DNA of 64,000 nt. Origin: Sipunculus nudus (taxonomy: Eukaryota > Annelida > Sipuncula > Golfingiida > Sipunculidae). The first letter of the stretch is position 1. The number at the start of each line of letters is the position of its first letter. The notes below the pieces were generated by a model. It was given only the letters and a program-made list of their open reading frames with translations. It was not told the origin of the DNA and did no database searches. Shown here in pieces: positions 1 to 12,245 of the stretch. A program made the translations under genes and the position numbers. Location of the stretch: positions 73,510,643-73,574,642 of the forward strand of contig CM049307.1 in NCBI GenBank assembly GCA_026874595.1. The letters are read 5' to 3'.

Positions 1-653
1 AATATTTGTGTCCTTAATCAAATTCTCGGCTGATGTGATGTAGTGGCTCCCCCCCCCCCCCCCCCCCCCATAAGGCCTGAATAGTGCCAGTTTTCCTGGA
101 AACATCAATCAAAGTGACTTAATATCTGAGAGGCAAGGGCAAATTGTCCTGACATCTCATATTGATAGTTGAAGAACCGTAGTCTTTGTGTTTATTTGTC
201 TGCAAAATATATAAAATATATACTTGTAAGAAAGTCTTATCCAAAATGACAATAAAGCCTCATGTATATGCACTTGTAACTACGCCAAGTGTTTGCGATT
301 TGCCTGTTGACATCACTGGCCCTGTTCAGCTGCCCAGTTGCACGGAGCTGCCCGGTTGGGGATAGGTAGTATTAGTGTATTTACTGTATTACCGGTGGGT
401 TGTGATGGAGACAGACTGTAGCACCCTTTTCTACGCCAAACCAACACCTTGCACTAGATTCAGTTACTGCTCTATATGTTCTGCTTTCCGCTGTACTTAT
501 GATCTGTTTTTCGTTCCTTCAGATCTTAACATTGGGGAAAATTGTAGACTTGCCTTAGATATATTTGATGAATATCATGTAGCTGCTCTGATGATCAATC
601 TGTTGTTCACTTTTAAGTGGACGTCCTAATGATAACCTACTGTTTACTTTCAG
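1..653. other. HLTF-like gene intron (left part)
   Basis: No coding sequence is recognised here. It lies upstream of the first visible HLTF exon and ends in a good 3' splice site (pyrimidine-rich stretch then CAG at 651-653). A run of 21 C lies at 49-69. The small open frame at 375-629 has no recognisable protein features and overlaps ordinary intron sequence. Confidence 0.6.
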
Positions 654-766
654 GTTGAATCTCTGATCATGAACTTACAAAACCTGAGAAAAGACAATCC
701 CAGCATTAAAAGTCTTGTTATCTCACAGTTCACAGCCTTCCTCAGCCTACTGGAAACACCTCTACA
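654..766 (+). CDS. HLTF: HLTF exon: start of helicase lobe 2
   Basis: The acceptor is TTTCAG at 648-653 and the donor is ACA/gtgagt. It encodes [16 protein letters not shown] followed by a serine-glutamine-phenylalanine strand ([11 protein letters not shown]) typical of the start of the second RecA-like lobe. It ends in phase 2 (CA), which the next exon completes. Confidence 0.88.
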
Positions 767-2145
767 GTGAGTGGAAAAATTTTCATTGCTAAAAACAAAT
801 TGTGTTTTTCATTTGTTAAATAATGTCTTTTGTATATTCTTCAGACATTAAACACCACTGTTATGTTAAAAATAGTATGGATATCAAATAATTCATATAG
901 GCCTACATGTGTATAATCTTGAGACATACAACAGTTTATTGACGAGGCAGAACATTTCAGAAAAAAAAATGCACAGAGTTCAATTAACTGACTGAATTGA
1001 TCGTTATTTAATCCAGGCAGCAAGGCTTTTATTTTACAAGATATGACGGGAAAATGAGTGCAACCCAACGCAGTATTGCCGTACAAACATTCCAAGACCA
1101 AAGCCCCGACTCACCAACAATCATGCTTCTGTCGCTGAAAGCAGGAGGAGTTGGTCTGAATCTCACCGCAGCATCCAGGGTGTTCCTGCTGGACCCAGTG
1201 AGTCTGAAAGTCATTAAATACAGAGGGACCTCTTGATGTTCAAATCACCCGAGCTGTATCCCCGGTTTAACTTTACCTAATAAACCTAAAGCCTAGGGCC
1301 ATCACATTTTCAAAGTTTTTATTTTGCAGTGGAAAAGAAGTTGAATGCTTATAGAATATTTTCTCTTGTTTGTTAACCAAGCAAAATGTCAGCTGGCTTC
1401 AGGTAAACTGAGAGAGTGTGTTAATTTGGTGTCAATTTTATATAAAGTAAGGTGATTATCTTTGTTAAATAAAGTACATTGTTATTCATCATGTTAATAA
1501 CTGGTCTTGGTTACAAACTAGATAGTCAATATTAAAATCTGCTTCTTACTGTATGCGTGTTGTGTTTGAATTTTTACTCCATAATCTAAAACTGTACAGA
1601 TGGATTTCAACAATGAAATTTGCTTGAGAGGTATGTCTTGATGTAATTAATGAAGAATTAAACAGACAAAGTATTCTTTAGAGTTTCTATTCAATTCAAC
1701 CATAACTTTACGATGTTTTATACAGAGAGAGAGAGAGGGAGGCAGCAGAAGGAGAGGAACAATAAGAGAAAGACAGAAATAATATGAAGACGTCTTCCTT
1801 GTCGCTCACATTTACACATGATTGACCTTTGACAATACATTTCCAGTATCTTCAGATTTCCGGGCATTTATACTTATCTCTTTAGAAGATCTGGAGCATG
1901 TATGTTGACTTGAGTTTCCAAATCCTCACAGACAGAGACACAATATTGTATGAGCTTCTTCTTTGCTCAACTGCCCAATGCCTAATTTTTGTATTTTCTA
2001 GGCAGGCTGGCAAAATTTCACGTATTGTGTTCCGACAGGTTAAAAATATAAAAAGGAAAAAAAAAATTGGTCGCTCGCACCATATTTTTCGTTCCCAGTG
2101 TTTGTAGAATAATAAGTTTTTTTTGTGTATGGCTTATCCACAAAT

Positions 2146-2231
<86 letters not shown>

Positions 2232-2991
2232 CATTACAGGCTTGGAATCCAGCTTCAGAAGAACAGTGTTTTGACAGATGTCATCGATTGGGACAGAACA
2301 GAGATGTCATTATAACCAAGGTAAACAGTGAGAGTAAATGATTTGTGACATGAAACTAATTCTTTTGTATTAAAACTGTTATGTCAATTTTTATAACAAA
2401 TGCATCAAATATACAGTTTTGAAATTATAATCTAATTTTTCATACAAATTTGCCACATTGCCACTAATTACAAAATGGTCATCAAAACAGCACTGGAAGT
2501 TATACATGCAAGACATCCAGAAACACGTATTGGGCAATGGTAAAAAGTGAATGTCACAAAGAGATATTGTTGATATTTAACTGATATTAAAGTTTGAACA
2601 GTTGATCTGTTTCACAATAAAAATTCAGAACATACCAAGTACAAATAATACACATTCCCCATATAATAATGAGTACATGTAATGGGACACTCATCTAGAC
2701 TTGTATAATACATCCTAGGATTTGTTAATAATACTGTGTGTATTTACATTTTAATTCAACTCACAAAAAGACGAATTCACCTCACAAAAACACGCATATA
2801 AGTTTTAAGACTGTATAAATAAGAAACAAATGATTTTTACTTGACAGTTTGTAGTTAAGGACTCTGTAGAAGAGAGGATGTTGGAGCTACAGGAGAAGAA
2901 GAGAAGACTGATGCAAGGAGCTTTCTCAAAGCAGACACCAGAAGACCGTATCAGGGACCTCCGTTATCTTATGCCAGACCTGAACAGCTGA
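654..2991 (+). CDS. HLTF: HLTF-like SNF2/RAD5-family helicase, C-terminal part (4 exons, partial)
   Basis: Four exons, 654-766, 1017-1197, 2240-2320 and 2848-2991, join in frame through GT-AG introns into 172 residues plus a TGA stop. The product is the C-terminal helicase lobe of a SNF2-type DNA translocase. Visible motifs are the [12 protein letters not shown] segment, the [13 protein letters not shown] block and the [10 protein letters not shown] block (helicase motifs V and VI). The tail ([10 protein letters not shown], then a basic stretch and GAFS) matches HLTF more closely than other SNF2 proteins by memory. HLTF acts in post-replication repair and fork reversal and polyubiquitinates PCNA; its HIRAN, RING and N-terminal ATPase parts would lie left of this window. 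RAD5-like paralogues are the main alternative. Confidence 0.9.
1017..1197 (+). CDS. HLTF: HLTF exon with helicase motif V
   Basis: The acceptor is ATCCAG and the donor is CCA/gtgagt; the exon is 181 bases. A nearby GCAG three to four bases downstream could also serve as acceptor but breaks the frame. It encodes [10 protein letters not shown], then [18 protein letters not shown] and ASRVFLLDP, the motif V region that couples DNA binding to ATP hydrolysis in SNF2 proteins. Confidence 0.9.
2148..2228. repeat. Compound microsatellite (TC)n(TA)n at a 3' splice site
   Basis: About twenty TC dinucleotides are followed directly by about twenty TA dinucleotides. The tract ends about 11 bases before the AG of the next HLTF acceptor, so it occupies the normal position of the polypyrimidine tract. 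Confidence 0.95.
2240..2320 (+). CDS. HLTF: HLTF exon with helicase motif VI
   Basis: Eighty-one bases, phase 0 at both ends, with ATTACAG acceptor and AAG/gtaaac donor. It encodes [19 protein letters not shown] and then VIITK. The arginines of the CHRLGQ block include the arginine finger expected in SNF2 ATPases. Confidence 0.92.
2848..2991 (+). CDS. HLTF: HLTF terminal exon
   Basis: The acceptor is TTGACAG and the TGA stop is at 2989-2991. It encodes 47 residues: [20 protein letters not shown], a GAFS segment and the end LMPDLNS. This is the helical C-terminal brace of SNF2 proteins. The 3' UTR begins here and runs into a minisatellite. Confidence 0.88.
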   Translation, partial: FVVKDSVEERMLELQEKKRRLMQGAFSKQTPEDRIRDLRYLMPDLNS

Positions 2992-3097
2992 GGAAAAAAC
3001 GGCTGCTGGTGACGCGAGTTCTAAATACTGTACTCCTAAGAAACATGGCTGATGTTTAGGCAGAGTAAAACATTAGCTGTGATAGTATGAGTAACAT

Positions 3098-4500
3098 AAA
3101 AATGACTGTTTGACAGTCAAGAGGAATTTTTTATGATGCCATGTCACCAGAGAAAAAACGAGTTTTTGTATGATAGATAATAACTAGAGAAAAAATGGCT
3201 GTATCATAGTTCTATCAAGAGGATATGTTTTATGGTGGAATTTGTGTACAGAGAAGTGACTATGAAAGTCAAGAGGACATTTTTATGGTGAAAGGCAAGC
3301 ACAGGGATATGGCTGTATGACAGTTAAAGGACATTTTTATGGTGGAAAGTAACCAGCGAAAAAAAATGCTATATGACAGTCAAGAGAATATTTATATGGT
3401 GGAAAGTAAGCACAGATAAATCGCTGTATAACAGTTCAGAGGATATCTATTATGGTGGAAAGTAACCAGAGAGAAAATGGCTGTATGACAGTCAAGAGGA
3501 TATTTTTTTTATGGTGGAAGGCAACCAGAGAGAAAATGACTGTATGACAGTAAAGAGGATATTTTTTTATGGTGGTAAAGTAACCAGAGAGAAAATGGCT
3601 GTATGACAGTTATGAGGATATTTTCTTTATGGTGGAAAGTAACCAGAGAGAAAATGGCTGTATGACAGTCAAGAGGATATTTTTTATGGTGGAAAGTAAC
3701 GATAAAAATGGCTGTATGACAGTCAAGAGGATATTTTTATAGGGGAAAGTAACCAGATAGAAAATGGGTGTATGACAGTTATGAGGATATTTTCTTTATG
3801 GTGGAAAGTAACCAGAGAGAAAATGGCTGTATGACAGTCAAGAAGATATTTTTTTATCGTGGAAAGTGACCAGAGAGAAAATGGCTGTATGACAGTCAAG
3901 AGGATATTTTTTTTTAATGGTGGAAGGCAACCAGAAAGAAAATGGCTTTATGAAAGTCAAGAGGATATTTTTTTTATGTTGGAAGGTAACCAGAGAGAAA
4001 ATGGCTGTATGACAGTCAAGAGGATATTTTTTTATGGTGGAAGGTAACCAGAGAGAATATGGCTGTATGACAGTCCAGAGGATATTTTTTATGGTGGAAG
4101 GTAACCAGAGAGAATATGGCTGTATGACAGTCCAGAGGATATTTTTTTTAATGGTGGAAGGCAACCAGAAAGAAAATGGCTTTTTGAAAGTCAAGAGGAT
4201 ATTTTTTTTATGTTGGAAGGTAACCAGAGAGAAAATGGCTGTATGACAGTCAAGAGGATATTTTTTTTTATGTTGGCAGAGTAACCAGAGAGAAAATGAC
4301 TGTATGACAGTCAAGAGGATATTTTTTTATGTTGGAAGGTAACCAGAGAGAATATGGCTGTATGACAGTCCAGAGGATATTTTTTATGGTGGAAGGTAAC
4401 CAGAGAACATATGGCTGTATGATAGTCCAGAGGACTTTCTGTTTTTTATATGGTTGCAAGGAACCAAGGAGAACATGAATGTATGACGGTCAAGTGGTAT
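3098..4500. repeat. Minisatellite, unit about 57-61 bp, in HLTF 3' flank
   Basis: About 24 imperfect head-to-tail units, each with a TATGGTGGAAGGTAACCAGA-like half, then GAGAAAATGGCTGTATGACA and a CAAGAGGATATT plus a T run. Unit length varies mainly in the T run. Units are most regular between about 3470 and 4440 and decay at both ends. The array starts about 100 bases after the HLTF stop codon and may lie in its 3' UTR. Open frames of up to 158 codons across it come from the repeat and are not taken as genes. Confidence 0.93.
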
Positions 4501-6227
4501 TTATTCAGACTGTAGTAAATAATGAACCACTCAGGGATCGACATACACGTATTTATCGATGTTATGTGTTTTTACTTTGTGAGCATATTTTAAAGGATTA
4601 ACACGGGTATATAATTTTTTTATATCTTATAGGATTATTACGGGTAAAAACAGGATTGCAATCTGAATAATCAAATATTAGTTGCACAAATCATGAGAAA
4701 AATATTTTGATAATCATATTGTATATATCATTTGTTTCCACACGCCTTTGACAAAATTAATTTATATCGAGTCAACCATTTAAACTTGCCTCATCGCAGC
4801 ATATTGGGGCAGTAGTTGAATTCCGAGAGACATCACTTTTTACAGAGACGTAAATCATAATGAGTTCATGTAGATGTGCAATAACACAGCTTTGGAGCGA
4901 TATAGAATGTAGAGGATTACTCCACTCTATAAAACTCTATATATATGGTTTCAAATATAGTTACTGCTTCTTGCTGAGTAAAATTATATAAATATACAGT
5001 TTACACATTTACTGGTTGATTGATTGACTGATTTATCCCTATGTATCGTAGGAATGGTATCTCAGACATTATACATATAATTCAACAAAGTATACACGAA
5101 CTACCTAAAATTTGAGACTGATCTTGGTGGCCCCACCTTGTGTTACGCTGAGAGCCAATTAATGTCATTAAATTTGCTTACGTGGCAGCAAAGCTACCTT
5201 AAACCCCCCCATCACCCCCCATTTTCGACCCGAAAGTATGAAAAATATATATTTGAAATATGCTTAATAAATAATACCGGGGGAAAAACGCCCGAATTTG
5301 CGGCGTCTCCACGGTTTTTTTTTTCCTATATCTGCAGGCGATTGTTATGCATAGTCTACACGGGGACTAATCCCAGACTATAAAGTCTTGTATATAGACT
5401 TCCCGACACACTTGTTCAATTTGGCCAAGGCGCTGAATTTTTGGTTTTGTAAGGGTCGACGTGACTTTCTATCGGATGATACATTATTTTTAAATTATCG
5501 ATATATCTGACGATACCAATAAGATATTTGACTTTGTATCGCAATGTATCTACACACTCCTATGCACTGCACCCCTGTACTATTAATATTAATTTAAGTT
5601 ACGATAAACACCTATATAATATCTTAAACAATGTTGACAAATGCTCGAAGCATTAATACCTCAGCAATTAGGGTATGCGTTCACCACCGTTTGTGTGCGT
5701 CTGTGTGTGTAATTGTGTTTTTTTTTCACAACATAACTCGCGAAATCATGAACGGAACCTCATGAAATTTTCAGGGCTTTTCGCAATGCGCCCATGATGA
5801 ATACTTTGGATTTTGGCACAGGCACATGATCCGGATTCAGGAACACCATCAAATAATATTCACAAATGAGCAGTCACTTATTTTGCACACATGAACATAA
5901 AAATACGGGCCGATTACGTGAATGCAAATACGGTTTTAAAAGCATGCCACATTTGGGACCTCTCTCTCCCCCCCCCCCCCCCACTTCCAAACACACACAT
6001 TTCGGAGCCTTCCATTCCACAATTTTTTTTTAAACAGGTTACTACACATACAGCCGATACAACTCAGTTTTTACTTTTTTTTCAATGCAAAGTGGCCCTT
6101 GAAGTCGACTTTGCCATAGTGTCATTAGTGCTGTGACCGCGAATGTTGCTTATATTCTTTTGGCTCACAACCGGGAATAAAACCGAACATCGTGAGTCAT
6201 GTTGCGTGAAATACCTTTTATATTTTT
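4501..6227. other. Intergenic sequence with no recognised gene
   Basis: AT-rich sequence between HLTF and the first Helitron-like element. It holds a TGATTGATTGACTGATTTAT stretch near 5014, which resembles the 3' tail of a LINE read on the minus strand, and a C run at about 5969-5982. The segment near 5680-5870 contains CATGAAATTTTCAGGG and resembles 16109-16300, so it may be a dispersed repeat. I see no convincing exon. Confidence 0.5.
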
Positions 6228-7596
6228 ATGCCCCCGCCACAAAGTGGCCGGGCATATAGTTTTACCCATGTCCGTCATTCCGTCATTCCGTCATTCCGAA
6301 ATCAAACAGTTGTACAGACTTTTTTTCGCAATCCCTGCAGATATTGGCCTGATTTTTGGTGTGTGGGCAGATAATGACCAGTTACAGATCGAGTTCGCGT
6401 TTCGTCCCGGTTGACCTACTTTTGAGCGTTTTACGGCTCCTATACTTAGAAAATTTCATGAAAAATATATATTTTCATGACAAATACACATGTACGGACT
6501 TTTTTCGCAATGCCTGCAGATATTGGCCTGATTTTTGGTGTGTAAGCAGATAATGACTAGTCACAGATCGAGTTCGCGTTTTGTCTTAGTTGACCTAATT
6601 TTGACCGTTTTACGGCTCCTTAACTTAGAAAATTTCATGAAAAATAGAAATTTTTATGACAAATACACATGTACGGACTTTTTTTCGCAATGCCTGCAGA
6701 TATTGGCCTTATTTTTCGGTGTGTGGGCAGATAATGACAAGTTACAGATCGAGTTCGCGTTTCGTCCCGGTTGACCTACTTTTGATTGTTTTACGGCTCC
6801 TGAACATAGAAAATTTCATGAAAAATATAAATTTTCATGACAAATACACATGTACTGACTTTTTTTTTTTTGCAACACCTGCAGATATTGGCCTGATTTT
6901 TGGTGTATGGGCAGATAATGACCAGTTACAGATCGAGTTCATGTTTTGTCCCAGTTAGTTGACCTACTTTTGACCGTTTGACGGTGCTCTAACATAGAAA
7001 ATTTCTTAAAAAAGTGCACATGTACGGACTTTTTTTCGCAATGCCTGCAGATACGGGCCTGATTTTTTGTGTGTAGGCAGATAATGACCAGTTACAGATC
7101 AAGTTCTTGTTTTGTCTCAGTTGACCTACTTTTGACCATTTGACTGCTCCTGAACATAGAAAGTTTCATGAAAAATAGAAATTTTCATAACAAATGCATA
7201 TGTACGGACTTTTTTTCCTCAATGCCTGCAGATACCACCCTGATTTTTTATGTGTGGGCAGATAATGACAGTTACAGATCGAGTTCGCGTTTCATCCCGG
7301 TTGACCTACTTTTGATTGTTTTACGGCTCCTAAACATAGAAAATTTCATGAAAGACAGAAATTTGTATGGAAAATGCACATATATGGACTTTTTTTCACA
7401 GTGCCTGCAGATACTGGCCTGATTTTTGGTGTGTTGCTTGATAATGACCCGTAACAGATCGAGTTTGCATTTTGCCCTTGTTGACCTACTTTTGACCATA
7501 CGACACCACCTGAACTTAAAAATGTTTTTCAAAATTTAACAAATGTTTCTAATTTGCCCCAGGCGGGGGCATATGTGTCGTTCCGACACATCTAGT
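6228..7596 (+). mobile_element. Helitron-like non-autonomous element, family A, copy 1
   Basis: It opens with ATGCCCCCGCC, ACAAAGT and GGCCGGGCATATAG, and closes with CCAGGCGGGGGCATATG, a TGTGTCG/CGACACA hairpin and TCTAG. The opening and closing GC blocks are inverted relative to each other. In between are about seven tandem units of roughly 170-183 bp, each with ATGCCTGCAGATATTGGCC, GTTACAGATCGAGTT and TTGACCTACTTTTGACC. Subterminal inverted repeats, a tandem core and a 3' hairpin followed by CTAG are the layout of Helitron/Helentron-derived non-autonomous elements and of the oyster 'pearl' repeats. No protein is encoded. Confidence 0.75.
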
Positions 7597-8880
7597 CCTT
7601 AAACATGCTGCAGAACACTGGGAACATAAGACGTTCGGCGATACATACAATGATTAATGACATGTCATGCACCCTGTTAATATATATAGGGCTATATCTA
7701 TGTGTGTGTCACAGTATTTCCCGCATAAAGTTCCTGTGTGTATATGCTCAACTTTTTCTAATGAGTCAAAAAAACCTTACCGAAAAGATCAAACTTTGCA
7801 AGAAAACGACATGCAGGAACAGGGGACATGACCTTTGACGCAGAACATTTTGCTGTGCGTATTCCTATATGCGTTATCTTAACCAAAATCGCATTATGTG
7901 GGCACGTATAAGAGATCCACACACACGCCAGGCGTTGTTGCACATCGAGTAACACATTGTTGGGGAAACGCGTCCTGCAGAAACACCACAATTTAAGAAC
8001 ATCATATTTTGTTAAATATAAAATGCTAAATTATTCTTATATTTGTGGGCGAGTTTCTGGCTTGTGCGACTTCACTGCGTCTCATCGGGTAAGCAAATCT
8101 TAATTGTTTCACTTGGCAAAATCACCTGGCGAGCAGCGAGCCGAGCAGACGATCGTAATAAGCGCAGTGCGCATGCTCTTTGGCAATGTGCATTGGCGCC
8201 AAACCTGGCCCATTGCATGCACGCGGGACGACTGCCATGTGTCTATTCCAGAGAAATAGCCTGTTGTGTCTTTCTTTAATACAGTAACAGTTTTAAAATT
8301 TTTTGTTATGACGCTTCTATGAAAAAATGGGTTGTGTATATGCTTTCGGATAACAATGCAATGAAAATTTTTAAACCTGATCTTTCGTTGTTAAGATTAT
8401 AAATAGAATGTTATAAAAACTGTGGAAATTGGCTGAGCCAAAGTACTTGCATAAAGATCGAATACATGTAATTTGAGTTTTATACAGTAATGGTCGAACT
8501 TTTCTGGCCAAGAGCTTATATGCCAGTCTATAATGTCCAACCTGAAGCTTTTTTTTTATAAAGAAATGCTATATGATATCGTTTAAAGAGCACGCATAGC
8601 CTACTAGCATATCGCGTCAATATATTTGTGTATATTTTATTCTTACTTGAAACATCTCTCATTAATGTCGTATAGAAGACTTGTTTTATTCAATATATGA
8701 CTATATATTTTTCATTTATTCTTTTTCCGGGTACCGTAAGTTTAACACGCCCGTTTGCTTTATTCTAGGTTTTAAGTTTGGGCATTTATAACGATATTAT
8801 ATAGGGAATGCTATTCAGTAGATTTCCGGCTGTTTGGTGGTATAGGTCCTTACACTATGACCATTTTCGGCGCAGAGGAC
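7597..8880. other. Intergenic sequence with a short CpG-richer patch
   Basis: No gene is recognised. The stretch at about 8040-8270 is richer in GC and CpG than its surroundings and contains CATCGGGTAAGCAAA, a donor-like site. That could mark an unseen first exon, but nothing in it can be assigned to a protein. Confidence 0.4.
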
Positions 8881-11330
8881 TGATTGATTGATTTTATTGA
8901 GGTAGCTTAGTCAGATACATGTGCATTCAAAGAACATTCATCAAAATATATACAGTATCTTGACATATTCAAGGATAACACTAAACAGTTTAAGAAAACT
9001 TATTTCCATATATATAGTGGTCTGTGTGATCAAGATTTATACAAAAAAAGGCAAGCATATAGGGAATATACCTGATATTTAAATTAAATTATATGTAGTA
9101 ATTTACAATCAATAGTTTTAAAATAGATGTAGAAAATGAATAAAAACTACAAATCATAAAAAATATTGCTACATTTTAAGAAACACTGTGTGAACAGGAC
9201 TGATCTTGTCAAGCATATTTAAAGATACAGAACAACATAGAATATATAAATGACTAGGTCATGACTATATAGGCAAATTATCCATAAAAAAGATAATCAA
9301 AGTCATCAATTAAAATAAATAGAAATGTTGTATAGTTTAAATTAGTAGAAACCAATGTGGCATATCACAAAGTATAGTATATAGTTTAAATTATTCGAAA
9401 TGAATGTTTCATATCACAGAGTATTTTCTATATATGTGACAAGACAAACGCAACTATAGCAATTGCCCTAAAATTATGTAAGAAAGATATATAATATACA
9501 TATATGTGGTATCTAGATACACAATCAAAGTATTTATCAATAGTAATATGAGTATAGGTGGAAAATGTACGTGGCTTATCACATAATTTGTTTAATATTT
9601 GACTAAATAAAAAGCACTAATCAGGTTAGGGCGGCCTAGAAATTTCAGGACGTGTTGAAAATTCAGGACGTACTGGAAAAACAGTACGTATACCGAAATT
9701 TCAGGATGTACCGTTACATCGGGACAAGTGCTGATATTATATCAAATACTATCGTCTCAACTTTTCACTCGATACTATGCACAGGCGTATTTTCAAGGGC
9801 GCGGGAAACACACGCGTTTCGCGTGCATGGAAAAGGGGAAATATAGGGCGTAAGAAATGTAAACAGTGAATTATAATATATGTCATTATCATAATCATTT
9901 ATTATACTGACCATTGAAAGTATTACCTAAAATCACATTGGGTGTATATATGGGATAAACGTGTGCAAAGATTTGCATCATGAATTGCAGCTGAACTATT
10001 ACTGATTTGAAAAATATTTGGCAAAAAGTATAATTAAAACATGCTCTTTCCAACTATAAGAACAATATGTTTCGGAAAACAGTCATTACTTTCGCAAATA
10101 TCAACCAAGTTGACCCTTAACAAGCATCATGTATATGTACGTATACAGAGATTTGCATCATGAAATGCAGCTACTCTAAGTGAAGATAAGTTAAGTAAGA
10201 TAAATTAAGTGAAGCATATATCAGTTACAACATGCATAATCAAAACGGCACTGCATGGATCAATGTTGAGCACAATGTTATTTTAGACTTTTGGTTAGGT
10301 ATATCTGCATATCGATACATAAATTTTAGTCTGTCATTACATTTAGAAATGATTTAATGTACATTACATATTCTCCCGATAGTGATAGGTCTAGCTAGTA
10401 ACTACCCTAAATATTTAACAATTAGTTTACTTTCTATGATATTCGTTTTACATTTTACATTTAATTATGTCCTGCTTTCCGTATGCTGCCAAATAATATT
10501 GGTTCTGTTTTTCCAAGGTGAGGAGATGGTTTATTGTCAATACGTCAAACAATCGTGAACTGATTCTAATTCCTGACTGAATTGTGTTCAACATCAACTA
10601 CATTTTTACATCAGATAACAGCTCAGAATCATCAGCATAAAACAAACGTTTACAAGTAATAGCCATTTCCATATCGTAAAAAGAGTCATGAATATTTCTC
10701 CACAGTAGCTATACTTAATTTTTTGACTCACGACCTTTATACCTCCAGGACTATATGTAAAAAAATAATGAGTAAAGTATACCTAGAATAGAACCTTTTG
10801 CCAAGTTTTGGAACACCACATGTGATTACACTTTCTACTGAGGAAGTATATATAATTTTAGTTTACCATCTGTTTCCTATTTGATGAATGAGAGCCAGGA
10901 GAACAAGTTTACTGTTGGTTCATCTAATCCAATTGCAGATATATATAGGAAGCTCTTGTTACACAGAATTTCATGATTAAGTATGTCGAACGCCTTTGCA
11001 AGTCTAGTAAATCTATTCAAGTATAATCTCCTTTGTCCATATTAATTTTTATCAACTCTGTCAGGTAGGTTAAACATGTGTGTGTTGAATGTGATTGTTG
11101 GAATTAAGCCTGACTGGTATTGGTAAATGATATCATTATAAATTAAGTACTCTTCCAATTGCACATAAATAGTTTTTTTTAATACTTTTGATAATATAGA
11201 AAGAACTGAAACTAGTCTGTAGTTCCCTCTGTCTAATCTGCTCATCTTTTTGTGCAGTGGCATGAATCTAGCCGTTTTAAACTCCTCTGGCATGCACTTT
11301 CCCTGTTTCTATTGATAAGCTTATATGATG
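8881..11330 (-). mobile_element. Degenerate non-LTR retrotransposon (LINE)
   Basis: On the minus strand the region carries broken reverse-transcriptase motifs and ends at about 8881 in CAATAAAATCAATCAATCA, a short-tandem 3' tail common in Jockey/CR1-like LINEs. The inner part (9000-10500) is AT-rich and carries no clear frame. The 5' end is not visible. The boundaries are approximate. Confidence 0.6.
10600..11293 (-). pseudogene. LINE reverse transcriptase remnant
   Basis: Reading the minus strand from 11293, the protein begins with an EFKTARFMPLHKK segment, then NYRLVSVLSILSK, the fingers region of LINE reverse transcriptases. Further on are the motif A region AFDILNHEIL (about 10981-11005), a GVP block that is followed by a frame break, and FYADDSELL with the catalytic YADD (codons at 10629-10640). 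Frame changes and stops separate these motifs, so the copy is dead. The order and spacing fit an inactive Jockey/RTE/CR1-type element; the exact clade is not resolved. Confidence 0.75.
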
Positions 11331-11766
11331 TGGGTGAGAGGTATTTCGATCACTGATGCTCCATCTCAAATGAATTGTGCAGGTAAGTTATCAAGATCAG
11401 TACTTTTTAAAATAAATTATCAAGCTTTTGGGAATATATTCTTCTGAGAATCTTTTGAATTTGAAATCGTTTTATTTATCCCTTTTCTGTCACAGGATTC
11501 TTTCACTGTTTCTTTCCCCAATCACTGCAAATAGTCCTGGAGGTTTATGAAGTGAGTAAAAAAATTTGATTACTGTAGAGAAAATGTTCATTAAACATAT
11601 TAGCAATCATATAATAATTATTAGAAATATTTCTCCATTACTTTTAAACTAATTTTATCAACATTTTTATTTGATGTAAAATCTTTATTAAGCGCTAGAG
11701 CGAAATTCTTGACATAGTCTCCGTAAGCTCCGCCAGAGGACTCTAGGTACCAATGCAGATTCAACC

Positions 11767-11768
11767 CC

Positions 11769-11813
<45 letters not shown>

Positions 11814-11829
11814 TCTCTTTCTCTCTCTT
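11767..11829. repeat. Poly-C / (CT)n microsatellite
   Basis: A C run of about 13 is followed by about 25 imperfect CT dinucleotides. Confidence 0.95.
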
Positions 11830-12077
11830 TTATTTCTCTTCTTATTCTTGTGTTTTGGCAGCAAGCGTCATTAGAGTGGCGAATCTACTGCATTTGAGAT
11901 ATTATCAGTTTATATATTTACAAAATAAAAGAAGAAAAAAAGCATTAATAATAATTTTCATTAGTTTGTAAATTCTTCGGACTTTGAAATATTAAAAAAT
12001 AGTGAAGAGATATAAAATCCGTGACTCGAACACAATAAATTGACATTGTCGGAAAGTCTGAGTGATTAAATAAAATG

Positions 12078-12086
12078 AAAAAAAAA
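12078..12086 (-). terminator. Pol III terminator of tRNA-Leu
   Basis: Nine A on the plus strand read as nine T on the tRNA strand, starting five bases after the discriminator. Confidence 0.85.
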
Positions 12087-12091
12087 CTACT

Positions 12092-12173
12092 TGGCAGCGG
12101 TGGGATTCGAACCCACGCCTCCGAAGAGACTGGTGCCTTAAACCAGCGCCTTAGACCGCTCGGCCACGCTACC
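12092..12173 (-). tRNA. tRNA-Leu (anticodon AAG)
   Basis: The minus strand folds as a class II tRNA of 82 bases. The acceptor arms GGTAGCG and CGCTGCC pair (one G-T), with discriminator A at 12092. The A box is TGGCCGAGCGGTC and the B box is GGGTTCGAATCCC. The anticodon stem CTGGT/ACCAG encloses TTAAGGC, giving AAG, which decodes CUU/CUC leucine codons. The long variable arm contains TCTCTTCGGAGG. There is no intron. A run of nine T (plus-strand A at 12078-12086) just downstream is a pol III terminator. Confidence 0.97.
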
Positions 12174-12245
12174 TGTTGGCTCCCTCGGTTAAATATAAAT
12201 ACTTTAAGGATAATAAAATAAAAAAAATCGTCTACGCCCGCTTTA

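Noticed and set aside
1017-1023. GCAG at 1017-1020 as the acceptor of the second HLTF exon
   Set aside because: It would put the conserved [10 protein letters not shown] segment out of frame with the CTACA end of the preceding exon. The CAG ending at 1016 keeps the frame.
3838-4459. A 158-codon minus-strand open frame and neighbours
   Set aside because: The translation is a simple repeat of the minisatellite unit, with no start context or protein family.
5010-5045. TGATTGATTGACTGATTTATCC as a second LINE 3' end on the minus strand
   Set aside because: Only the tail-like text is present; no reverse transcriptase motif or body could be found beside it.
8043-8279. A 78-codon frame in a GC-richer patch, taken as a possible gene
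   Set aside because: No homology-like motif, no matching exon nearby. It is noted only as a possible CpG-rich patch.
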